Part shown: positions 6,728 to 13,853 of the stretch, one piece after another | Position numbering within the stretch: position 1 is the first letter of the stretch | How the letters are laid out: each line of letters opens with the position of its first letter | Source of the DNA: CAYUNT01 sp964446285 | GTDB lineage: Bacteria > Sumerlaeota > Sumerlaeia > SLMS01 > CAYUNT01 | Assembly (NCBI GenBank): GCA_964446285.1 | Contig: CAYUNT010000064.1 | Coordinates: 1 to 20,603, forward strand | Length of the DNA stretch: 20,603 nucleotides | Reading direction: 5' to 3' | The notes under the pieces: generated by a model | Seen by the model: only the letters and a program-made list of their open reading frames with translations | What the model was told of the DNA's origin: nothing | The model's database searches: none | Translations under genes and position numbers: made by a program

Positions 6728-9409
6728 TCAATACAGAATCCATGCTCCGTTTAGTGCGGGGGAGGAGGCGGGGGTGATGCGCATAGCGTCGGCCACTACA
6801 TAAATCCCCGCGCCGGTCCATGCCGCATCAGACACCTGGATGCGCGCCGCGCCCGATGTGAATGTGAACGTCCCAAGCGTCTGCCAGCCATCGCCCCGAA
6901 AATTCTGGCTGGCCAAAATACGTTCGCCCTCCGAGGGAGCGGCGTCGTGCCAGACGCGATACTCGGCGTTTTCGGCGTAATTGTTGTCGTTGATCCAGAA
7001 TTCCACAGTGTATTTTCCGGCGGGAATTCCGGTGAAATTCCACCTGGCGATATTTGTGCCGGTTCCAGGCGCGTGATAACGCTTGTTGGTCCCATAGGGA
7101 ACGCCCTGGGTGCTTAGCGACCAAAGACCGGTCATGGAAAATCCCGGTTCGTCATTATCAATTATGAACTGCGCCGCGCCGCCGGGAATCTGATAAAGGT
7201 GGATGTCGTCGAGGTTCCATCCCGTATAGTTCACGTCGCCGCTCGTGGGTCCCATCGCCCAGCGGATGAAGACGCGAGGCCGAAAATCCGCGTATTTCGA
7301 GATGTCGAATTCCTGAACGGACCATGCGGAATCAGTCAGGTTGCCGGTTGGGTTTTGCCAGATCGGATACCATAGAGCGCCATCGTTCGAGACTTCGACA
7401 GCAGCTTGGTCGCTTGTATTGGCCTCCACATTGAGCCACCGCGCGAAAGACACCAGAGTGGCATGGCCGCGCGAGGCGTTGATGGCGGGCGAGATGAGAT
7501 ACTGTGGCGCGGCGAGACCAGATTCATACGGGCCGGCCAGATTGTAGCCATAGACGTTCGCGCCCGTGAAACCCGTGGTGGGATCGGGATTTCCGGCGTC
7601 GCCCCCGGCTCCCTGCGGCGCTCCACACGCCCCTCCCCCCTGCGCCGTCCAGCCAGGATTGTGATCGAGAAGTTCCTCGAAGATGACGACATGCGCATCC
7701 GCCGTGGCCGTTGCGACGACGGTGGAAGGCCCCGTGCCGTCGAACGCGTCGAAGTAAGTGAAAGTGAGCGTATCGCCCGCGGCGGCCTGCAAAGCGCCAT
7801 CGGCGGGCGCGGGCGGCCCGGACTGCAAAATGATGGAACCGGCAAAAGCGCCATGCCCGTCGGTCGTGGCGAGAGTTACCACTTCCGGCGTTTGCTCCGT
7901 GGCGCTCGATGCCTGAATGGTCACGGTGGGCGATCCGGCAAGATCATGATCCGTAAGCGAAATGTGAATCGTTTCGCCCATGCGGTAGATGGATTTATCG
8001 AGTCCGAGCATTCCGCCGCTGGTTCGCAGCACAAAATCCACCTGAATCACCTGCCCCGCCGCGAGTTCCACTTGGCGGCCATCCCTTCCATACATGTTTT
8101 TCGAGGCTTGGAGGGTTCGTGTGCCCGGCATCGCATCCACGATCGAATAGAAACCATCTCCCGAGGACAAATACGTATAAGAATCGCCGTCGATTTTAAC
8201 GTAAGCGTCGGTGAGGGGATTGCCGTTCAGATCGCGCACATACCCGACGATGATTCCTGTCGTGGGATGCGTTTTCCACGGCATCTCGGGCACGGGCGCG
8301 GGTTCCGAGTAAGGGCCGTTCAGATAATCAGCAAAAGGCGTCGAAGTATAAGAAAAGATGCAATTACCAGGAGCGCCCTGGCGTCGCGTCTCATACACCT
8401 GCGCGATTTCGTCGCGAGCCGTTGTGCTTCCGGCATACACATGGCGTCCGCCGGTGTGATGCAGAAAATCCGCTAGCAGAACCTCGAAGGGATGCGCGGA
8501 GCCAATGTCCCAATATATCATCGGGAAAATGGCGTCCACAACATGGTTTTCCATCCACCCGAAGGAATCCTGATACCACGAATAATAGCTTTCGGTTCCG
8601 GTCCCCTGGTAACCGCCCGGTTCCTTTTTGCAGATGCCGAAAGGGGCGCAGGTGATTTTGACGTTAGGTTTCACTTGATTGACTGCGCCGTAAATGTTGC
8701 GCAGCTGGCGGGTGATTTGCGAACGCATCCAATCGCCCCATTCGAGGCCGTCCGGGTTGCCTTCGCCCTCAAAGCGCGCCTGCGAAATCGGGTCGTGCGA
8801 ATACGACGAGGCAGGAGTGCGGATGCGGTCAAAATGCACGCCGTCCACATTATACTTCGTCACCACATAGAGAATGGCGCGGCGGGTCCAGGCTTCGGCG
8901 TCGGGAATTCCCGGAGCGAGCCAGACGTAACTATCCAGCTGTCCTGCGGGCTGGCCATCTTCTCCTGCAATCTGCCAGTTTGGCGAGGCACCCGTTTTTC
9001 CATATAAATTATAGACATGCTGCGGAACCGTCGGGTCCGGTGGGACGCTCGAAATCATTGTGTGCGTATTGATGTAGGCATGGAATTCCAGTCCTCGTGC
9101 GTGGGCTTCCTCGACGGCGAATGCCACGGGGTCCCAGCCGGGATCGTTCCAACTGAACTGCGGCGCCCAAGGTTCGTAGGGGTTGGGATACAGAGTGTCG
9201 CATTCTCCGCGAACCTGAAACAGGACAGCGTTGAAATTGTTGTCCTTCAAGGTTTGCATCATGGTTTGGATGCGGGCGCGGCAGGTGGCTTCATTGCTGC
9301 TGGGCCATTCGAAGCGCGAAATCCAGCAGGCGCGCATCTCCGGATCGGCGGCATGGACCAGTGACGATCCCAACGCAAGAATCCCCGCAAGCAGAGCAAT
9401 TTGTTTCAT
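6728..9409 (-). CDS. Secreted GHL10-type glycoside hydrolase-like protein with golvesin-like C-terminus
   Basis: An 893-residue exported, modular protein. A signal peptide (1-20, ending VHA) is followed by a TIM-barrel domain of the glycosyl hydrolase-like 10 family (about 24-365), with FNAVLFQVRGECDTLYP (59-75), LEFHAYIN and DGVHFDRIRTP (189-199). Asp and Glu residues in these strands are catalytic candidates. Next come a carboxypeptidase-regulatory-like domain (385-461), an Ig-like or fibronectin-like strand-rich region (466-570), a MAM/jelly-roll-like module (575-740) and a golvesin C-terminal-like carbohydrate- or surface-binding module (745-880, DNDEPGFS to VVADAMRI). Such proteins are thought to act on extracellular or cell-wall polysaccharide. 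The ATG at 9409 has GAAAGGA 8-9 bases upstream. No sorting tag was seen after the golvesin module. Substrate unknown. Confidence 0.85.
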   Translation of the reverse strand: MKQIALLAGILALGSSLVHAADPEMRACWISRFEWPSSNEATCRARIQTMMQTLKDNNFNAVLFQVRGECDTLYPNPYEPWAPQFSWNDPGWDPVAFAVEEAHARGLEFHAYINTHTMISSVPPDPTVPQHVYNLYGKTGASPNWQIAGEDGQPAGQLDSYVWLAPGIPDAEAWTRRAILYVVTKYNVDGVHFDRIRTPASSYSHDPISQARFEGEGNPDGLEWGDWMRSQITRQLRNIYGAVNQVKPNVKITCAPFGICKKEPGGYQGTGTESYYSWYQDSFGWMENHVVDAIFPMIYWDIGSAHPFEVLLADFLHHTGGRHVYAGSTTARDEIAQVYETRRQGAPGNCIFSYTSTPFADYLNGPYSEPAPVPEMPWKTHPTTGIIVGYVRDLNGNPLTDAYVKIDGDSYTYLSSGDGFYSIVDAMPGTRTLQASKNMYGRDGRQVELAAGQVIQVDFVLRTSGGMLGLDKSIYRMGETIHISLTDHDLAGSPTVTIQASSATEQTPEVVTLATTDGHGAFAGSIILQSGPPAPADGALQAAAGDTLTFTYFDAFDGTGPSTVVATATADAHVVIFEELLDHNPGWTAQGGGACGAPQGAGGDAGNPDPTTGFTGANVYGYNLAGPYESGLAAPQYLISPAINASRGHATLVSFARWLNVEANTSDQAAVEVSNDGALWYPIWQNPTGNLTDSAWSVQEFDISKYADFRPRVFIRWAMGPTSGDVNYTGWNLDDIHLYQIPGGAAQFIIDNDEPGFSMTGLWSLSTQGVPYGTNKRYHAPGTGTNIARWNFTGIPAGKYTVEFWINDNNYAENAEYRVWHDAAPSEGERILASQNFRGDGWQTLGTFTFTSGAARIQVSDAAWTGAGIYVVADAMRITPASSPALNGAWILY

Positions 9410-9765
9410 AGCGCGAATCCTTTCAATCTACCAGAGACATTGTGTGACAATTGATGATTGGAAAAATGACAGGACCAAGAAATCAATAGGGTCTGCAATG
9501 GGCTGTGCAAACAGCCTTCTTATGTCCACAAAAAAGTCTTTCATTCACGCGACTGAAAAACCAGCCCAACTTGCATGGGGGCAAGACTGGCAGGCGCAGA
9601 TCAGAATAGCGCGCCGCAAACGCCAGAAAAGAAAATGGCCCAGAGCGTTGTTTCAATCGCCCCGGGCCGCTTCTGAGTCTTGCTTTTGGCGTTCCGATAA
9701 GGCTTTGATCCCCTACTGCATTTTCAAGTTGAAACCGTGATCTTCAGAAGGAGAAGGACCGCCGT
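9410..9765. other. Intergenic: end of ack cluster and leader of the GHL10 gene
   Basis: A 356-bp gap. The half nearer 9765 holds the intrinsic terminator of the acetate-kinase cluster (9627-9668). The other half is the leader of the GHL10 gene and has a small perfect hairpin, GGCTGT-GCAA-ACAGCC at 9501-9516. I looked for -35/-10 and sigma-54 boxes on the minus strand and saw none that convinces. Short open frames crossing it lack ribosome sites and protein-like text. Confidence 0.6.
9627..9668 (-). terminator. Intrinsic terminator of the acetate-kinase cluster
   Basis: Read on the minus strand, an 11-bp stem (9668-9658 with 9647-9637, two G.U pairs, GC-rich base) closes a 10-base loop. It is followed at once by ATTTTCTTTT (9636-9627). 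It lies about 100 bases after the stop of the acetate-kinase paralogue and so should end the minus-strand cluster, isolating it from the downstream GHL10 gene. Confidence 0.8.
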
Positions 9766-10872
9766 TCAGGCCACAGCGGCGGATTTGGACTGCGTAATTT
9801 TGGCCCAGGCAATGTCCGCAATGATGCGGTCAAGCGGTTCGGAGAAGCAGGTCCAGGCAGGCGCGGGAGCCGCCTTAGGATCGCGCGCCGCGCCCAGCCG
9901 CGAAATGAGCCACGGTCCGAGACTGCGTCCCGACTGCGCATAGCGGCCCGAGAACACGATTTTCTCCAGTCCGCCCATTGCTGCCACGCCCATTCCGCAG
10001 GCGAGCAGAATCCGGTAGCGCAGAAGGTCGCGCGCGAATTGCAAGTCGGGATCAGAGGATTCGAGCAGCCGGCCCAGGCGAACGTGCCGCCCCGCGACGC
10101 CCGACACGCCGCTGCGGCGCGTAAGGGCTTCGTTAATCTGCTCCGGACCCCAGCCGAGTTTTTCAGAAAGTATCAAGACGATGCTTGGATCGATTTCGCC
10201 GCAAATCCTCTCGCCCGGCAGGCCTTCAAGCGGGGTAACGCCGCTTGTGACCATCACGGGCTTTCCACTGATGACCGCGGCGAGTTCGGGGCGCGGCTCG
10301 AGGCAGATCGAAATGGCGCGGAACGGACCTTGCGCCGGTCCGGCCGTGTCCGTGCGTGCCGACGCGAACCGGCAAGCCGCCTCATGATACAGGCCGTGAT
10401 AGCCAAAACGCCGCAGGTCTCCGCATCCAAGCGATTGCGCATCGACGGCGTAGCGATGTTCACGCGGAGGAAGCGCTGTGAAGAACGACGTATCGAAAAC
10501 GACGGCGATGGGCAGCCGGGGGAAAATGCGCCGGGCCGCTCGAAGCAGGTTCACAATCCCCGGCTGATGCAAAGGGGCATGAGGCGCGAGGAGGTTCATG
10601 CGCTCCAAAATGTCGTCCGTCACAAGAACCGGACCTGAGAATTCCTCGCCGCCAAACGGGGCGCGGACCGCCAGAGCGTTCGGAGCCTCGCCTCCCGCCG
10701 CCTCCGCGCACCGGGTGAATGCCTGATGAAGCGCCCATTCCGAGGCTTCGTTATCTTCGCCGATTCCGCGATAATCTTCCAAGCGCCCGTGCGCAATCGA
10801 CATAGAATGGCCGGAGACAAAGCCGGCATAGCCTAGCGTCCGGATGCCAGGACGCAATACCATGAGATTCAT
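9766..10872 (-). CDS. Degenerate acetate/propionate kinase paralogue
   Basis: A 368-residue member of the acetokinase family, shorter and much diverged from the ackA it follows. Alignment by eye keeps several acyl-site residues: Arg70 (in RAPFGGEEF), His102 (APLHQP), Asp127 (FDTSFF), His159 (FGYHGLYH). The phosphate and nucleotide motifs are lost. N-x-G-S-S-S-x-K at the start becomes LRPGIRTLGY; HLGNG becomes LEPRP (191-195); the active-site Arg of TRxGDxDP is out of register (ERICGEIDP, 221-229); and GGIGEN becomes SGRYAQ (308-313). A Glu remains at the TNEEL position (FSEP). Start ATG 10872 overlaps the ackA stop as ATGA and has AAAAGGAG seven bases upstream, so the pair is made together. 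It may be inactive, a regulatory or heterodimer subunit, or have a new substrate. Confidence 0.85.
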   Translation of the reverse strand: MNLMVLRPGIRTLGYAGFVSGHSMSIAHGRLEDYRGIGEDNEASEWALHQAFTRCAEAAGGEAPNALAVRAPFGGEEFSGPVLVTDDILERMNLLAPHAPLHQPGIVNLLRAARRIFPRLPIAVVFDTSFFTALPPREHRYAVDAQSLGCGDLRRFGYHGLYHEAACRFASARTDTAGPAQGPFRAISICLEPRPELAAVISGKPVMVTSGVTPLEGLPGERICGEIDPSIVLILSEKLGWGPEQINEALTRRSGVSGVAGRHVRLGRLLESSDPDLQFARDLLRYRILLACGMGVAAMGGLEKIVFSGRYAQSGRSLGPWLISRLGAARDPKAAPAPAWTCFSEPLDRIIADIAWAKITQSKSAAVA

Positions 10873-12179
10873 TGGGAAACTCCTTTTGCAGCCGCTGCAT
10901 TGACTTCCACTATTTTCGCTCTTCCCGCGCTGCTTGTTTGCGCGGTGTCCAGCGCCGCTTTGCCTGCGCCGGCCGCAGTGGCGTTGCCGGTCTCGCGGAC
11001 GCATTGGCGCGCAATGGCCAGTTCTTCGTTTGTGTCGATGACCAGGATGCGTGTGCGGCTGCGCGGCGTTGCCACGTCGGCCGGGCGTTTGGACACGGCA
11101 TTGTTCAGCGCCTGGTCGATTTCAAGTCCGAACCACTCCATTCCCGCGCAAGCCGCGTGGCGCACAGGCGCGGAGGTTTCGCCGATTGTGTCTGTGAAAA
11201 TCACAGCATGAACGCGTCCGGCAATGGCCAGATATGCCCCGAGATACTTGCGAATCCGCCACAGATACACCTGCGCGGTGACGTCGAGGCGCGGTTCGGG
11301 GTTGTCCGTGCGCGAAAGCGCCGAAAGGACGTCGCGGATGTCCGCCGACACGCCCGAAAGCCCCAGCACGCCGCTGCGTTTGTTGAGCAGCGCCTCCACC
11401 TTTCCCCTGTCGCCCTCCGTGCGCGCCAAAAGCCGCATCGCCACGGCCGGATCGAGATCGCCGCAGCGCGTGCTCATCACCAAGCCCTGAAGCGGCGAAT
11501 ATCCCATTGTGTTGTCGATGGATTTGCCGCCCACGATGGCGCACAAACTCGCGCCGCCGCTGCCGAGGTGGCAGCTGATCGCATTCAATTTATCGAATGG
11601 CATATCGAGCAGCCGCGCCGCTTCCTGCGCGACAAAATGGTGGCTTGTGCCGTGAAATCCGTATTTGCGAATGCCTAGGCGGGCGGACAAATCGCGCGGC
11701 AGGGCGTATCCGCGCGCGTATTCGGGGATGGTCGCATGAAACCCGGTGTCGAACACCGCCACCTGGGGAATTTCCGGGTGAAGTTTGCGGCAGGCTTCGA
11801 GCAGCGCCACCGCGGGAGGATTGTGCAAAGGCGCCAGCGGGCTGATTTCCTTCAAGGCTGCCAGCGAGGCGTCGTCCATCAGCGCCGATCCGCTGAACAC
11901 CGCTCCGCCATGAACCATGCGATGCCCCATGACGGAGGGCATTTCGGGCGAATCGCGAAGGAGCAGTTCCATCACGCGCTCGAATGCAACGGCGTGGCTC
12001 GGCATGTCGGCCTGGTGGATTTCCTCTTTGCCATTAACCTTGTGGATGATGCGCGCTGGTTCGGCCGTTTTCGGGCCTACTCGCTGCGCTTCGCCCCCCG
12101 AGAGCACACGCTCGGAGGGCATTTCGATCAGTTTGTATTTCAGCGACGAACTGCCGCAGTTGAACACGAGAACACGCAT
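10869..12179 (-). CDS. ackA: Acetate kinase (non-canonical nucleotide motif)
   Basis: A 436-residue cytoplasmic acetokinase: acetyl phosphate + ADP to acetate + ATP, or the reverse. The motifs are in order: FNCGSSSLK (Asn7, Lys14), GHRMVHGG (Arg87), APLHNP (His119), VFDTGFH (Asp144), KYGFHGTSH (His176), TRCGDLDP (Arg238), TNEEL (Glu385). Two motifs differ from the usual enzyme: HLGNG is HLGSG (204-208), and the adenosine-pocket FTGGIGEN is FTDTIGET (328-335). A C-terminal Ala-rich tail of about 35 residues follows the normal end of the fold. Start ATG 12179 has GGAGG nine bases upstream. No phosphotransacetylase gene is nearby. It follows the M20 gene after a 251-bp gap, so it may be read through or have its own promoter. 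An altered phosphate donor (for example pyrophosphate) is possible but unproven. Confidence 0.92.
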   Translation of the reverse strand: MRVLVFNCGSSSLKYKLIEMPSERVLSGGEAQRVGPKTAEPARIIHKVNGKEEIHQADMPSHAVAFERVMELLLRDSPEMPSVMGHRMVHGGAVFSGSALMDDASLAALKEISPLAPLHNPPAVALLEACRKLHPEIPQVAVFDTGFHATIPEYARGYALPRDLSARLGIRKYGFHGTSHHFVAQEAARLLDMPFDKLNAISCHLGSGGASLCAIVGGKSIDNTMGYSPLQGLVMSTRCGDLDPAVAMRLLARTEGDRGKVEALLNKRSGVLGLSGVSADIRDVLSALSRTDNPEPRLDVTAQVYLWRIRKYLGAYLAIAGRVHAVIFTDTIGETSAPVRHAACAGMEWFGLEIDQALNNAVSKRPADVATPRSRTRILVIDTNEELAIARQCVRETGNATAAGAGKAALDTAQTSSAGRAKIVEVNAAAAKGVSQ

Positions 12180-12248
12180 TGAGATAAACCTCCGAATCTG
12201 GAAACAGAATCATGCACGGGAAATGGACACGACTCCCAAGACTCGCGC

Positions 12249-12282
12249 AATGAGAAGACGCCCCGAATGAGAAAACGCCCGG
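12249..12282. repeat. Tandem 17-bp repeat, two copies
   Basis: Bases 12249-12265 and 12266-12282 match at 15 of 17 positions (AATGAGAAGACGCCCCG and AATGAGAAAACGCCCGG). The pair sits about 70-100 bp upstream of the ackA start, next to the palindrome GGCGGCCGCC (12281-12290). It could be a regulator site for ackA or a slippage product; no function is assigned. Confidence 0.4.
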
Positions 12283-12357
12283 CGGCCGCCAGGTGGAGTC
12301 TTCCCATTTTTTGCGCTTAACCGTTTCATCTTGTTCGTCCTGTCGATATTTGCGCAA

Positions 12358-12415
12358 GGCGGCGGAAGACCCGGGCCGGGGGGTGCATGGCCAGATGGTC
12401 CGGTCTTCCGCCGCC
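12358..12415 (-). terminator. Long GC-rich hairpin after the M20 gene (partial terminator or processing site)
   Basis: GGCGGCGGAAGAC (12358-12370) and GTCTTCCGCCGCC (12403-12415) are exact reverse complements, 13 bp, closing a 32-base loop that can pair further inside. On the minus strand the hairpin starts 15 bases after the M20 stop. No T-run follows, so strong intrinsic termination is not expected. A 3' protective hairpin or attenuation between the M20 gene and ackA is as likely. Confidence 0.45.
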
Positions 12416-12430
12416 CTCTTGATCAGCGGG

Positions 12431-13663
12431 TCAGATTTCGTCGTCGGCGTCGGCCCAGCCGAAGACCGGGATGCCTACCAGGGCCTGCGCGATGGCCGCC
12501 GTGCCGTAGGCCGCGCGCCCAAGGCTGGCGATCGAGACGTATTCGTTCGAGGCGTGCGCCACGGATTCATCGCCAGGGCCGAATCCGATGGTCGGGATTC
12601 CGAATTCCGTCGAAAGAACACTTCCTGCGGTGCCCATGCCCAGGCGGTCGAGCTGCCACTTGCCAGGATGCGCTTCGAGTCCGGCGGCGGAAAGAGCATG
12701 GCGGGCGCGTTCGAGCAGAGGGTGGAAAGGATCCGTGGACCAGGCGTTCGTGATGTGGCGAACCAGCGTGGTGCGCCCCGTATAGAGTTGCTGATGCTCC
12801 TCGCGAACGGCCACTTCCACCGCCACCGAGCCGGCCTGGCGCGCGGCCTGCGCCGCGTCGCGCTTCATCTGATGAATGACTTCCGTAGCGGTTTCCGAGG
12901 CGCGCAGGCGGCGAGCCACTCCCACCATCGCGCGCCGCGGAGACTGTTCCTCCGCAAACCGCGGTGAGTTGACCAGCAAACTGACCGGCGCCTGCTCTTC
13001 GGCTTCTGTGGGAGAAGAAGATTCAAATTCAGCGTAGATCGCCCGCGCCGCGTCGTCCACCTGGAAGGGGTTCGTCCCCTCGACGATCACGTCCATCTCC
13101 ATCCAACCGTCGTGGCCGTAATAGAGATTCAGGTTGGTCGGCTCGCCAAGAACCACGAAGTCGGGCTTGAGGCCAAACTGGGGCAGCGTGCGTTCGATCA
13201 ACGTGCGGACGCCAAGGCTGCGTCCGTTTTCCTCGGCCACTGTCGCGGCGACGACCAGGTTTCCGCGCAAGGGCAGGAGGCTGCGGCGCAACGCCGCTCC
13301 CGCGATGATCTGCGCGGCCAGGCCGCCTTTGCAGTCCGCGGCGCCAAGCCCCACGATGTTTCCGCCAACGATGGGCGCCGAGTGCGGCGATACTTCCCAT
13401 CCCTCCGATTCCGGAAGAACGGTGTCCATGTGGCTGTTGAGCAGAACGGTCGGCTCGCCCTCATGTCCCAGGAAATACCCGATGACGTTGCCGGCTTCAT
13501 CGCGATAGATCTTTTCGTATCCCAATTCGCGGAAGGCCCGCTCGACCAAATCCGCCACATCGCCCTCTTTCAAACTGGGACTGGGGGTCCGAATCAGTTC
13601 TTGGGTCAGAGCCGTCAGTTCCTTTTCGAGTCCGCGTGTTTTATTTTGGAGGATGCTATACAT
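12431..13663 (-). CDS. M20-family metallohydrolase (ArgE/DapE/YgeY-like)
   Basis: A 410-residue zinc-dependent amidohydrolase/peptidase. The metal and catalytic motifs are all visible: HMDT (His78, Asp80), GAADCKGG (bridging Asp110), VAEENG (catalytic Glu144 and metal Glu145), LGEPTN (metal Glu174) and AHASNEYV (metal His370). The N-terminal text resembles the YgeY/deacylase branch. One oddity is that the lid domain, which in most M20 enzymes has a G-x-x-x-H-(A/G)-S segment giving a His to the partner active site, reads EGTNPFQVDD (195-204) and lacks that His. Start ATG 13663 has AAAGGA nine bases upstream and lies about 43 bases after a predicted sigma-54 transcription start. Family enzymes free an amino group and a carboxylate; the substrate here is unknown. 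It is first in the cluster leading to the two acetokinases. Confidence 0.88.
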   Translation of the reverse strand: MYSILQNKTRGLEKELTALTQELIRTPSPSLKEGDVADLVERAFRELGYEKIYRDEAGNVIGYFLGHEGEPTVLLNSHMDTVLPESEGWEVSPHSAPIVGGNIVGLGAADCKGGLAAQIIAGAALRRSLLPLRGNLVVAATVAEENGRSLGVRTLIERTLPQFGLKPDFVVLGEPTNLNLYYGHDGWMEMDVIVEGTNPFQVDDAARAIYAEFESSSPTEAEEQAPVSLLVNSPRFAEEQSPRRAMVGVARRLRASETATEVIHQMKRDAAQAARQAGSVAVEVAVREEHQQLYTGRTTLVRHITNAWSTDPFHPLLERARHALSAAGLEAHPGKWQLDRLGMGTAGSVLSTEFGIPTIGFGPGDESVAHASNEYVSIASLGRAAYGTAAIAQALVGIPVFGWADADDEI

Positions 13664-13689
13664 TTTAGGGTTCCTTTCCCTTTCTCAGT

Positions 13690-13706
13690 GTGGCCTTCGC
13701 GGCCAC
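13690..13706. promoter_or_regulatory. Perfect hairpin/palindrome at the predicted M20 transcript start
   Basis: GTGGCC-TTCGC-GGCCAC is a perfect 6-bp inverted repeat with a 5-base loop. The predicted sigma-54 start point, about 12 bases past the -12 GC, falls at its edge (near 13706). The M20 mRNA would then begin with this hairpin, which can protect a 5' end. It could instead be a DNA operator. Confidence 0.5.
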
Positions 13707-13716
13707 CCATGACCAT

Positions 13717-13732
13717 TGCAGATACCGTGCCA
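13717..13732 (-). promoter_or_regulatory. Sigma-54 (RpoN) -24/-12 promoter for the M20 gene
   Basis: On the minus strand the sequence reads TTGGCACGGTATCTGCAAT. Against the sigma-54 consensus YTGGCACG-N4-TTGC(A/T) only the first T of TTGC differs (C). The invariant GG (13731-13730) and GC (13719-13718) have exact spacing. It lies in the 190-bp gap between the M20 gene and a divergent sigma-54 activator, pointing at the M20 gene, which makes a chance match unlikely. Confidence 0.85.
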
Positions 13733-13784
13733 AAAACACAGAGGACCGCAACTCTTGTATTATGAGCACTATGCGCTATTTTGC

Positions 13785-13813
13785 TTGACTGCGGAACCCG
13801 CTTTGCCTATTTC
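13785..13813 (+). promoter_or_regulatory. Sigma-70-type promoter candidate for the regulator
   Basis: TTGACT (13785-13790), a 17-bp spacer and TATTTC (13808-13813) precede the regulator ATG by about 40 bases. The -35 fits well (5 of 6); the -10 fits the standard consensus poorly. The same two hexamers with the same spacer occur upstream of the beta-propeller-like gene (17299-17271, minus), which raises confidence that this is a real local promoter form. Confidence 0.5.
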
Positions 13814-13853
13814 ACAATGAGTTGGGGCGCATTTCATTTTGAAAGGCACCTTC

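Noticed and set aside
7406..8476. Plus-strand open frame of 356 codons
   Set aside because: Antisense shadow of the GHL10 gene; Arg/His-rich text without recognisable motifs.
12275..12290. TGGC-rich text before ackA as a sigma-54 promoter
   Set aside because: Only GG and GC line up; the TT before GC and the CACG block are missing.
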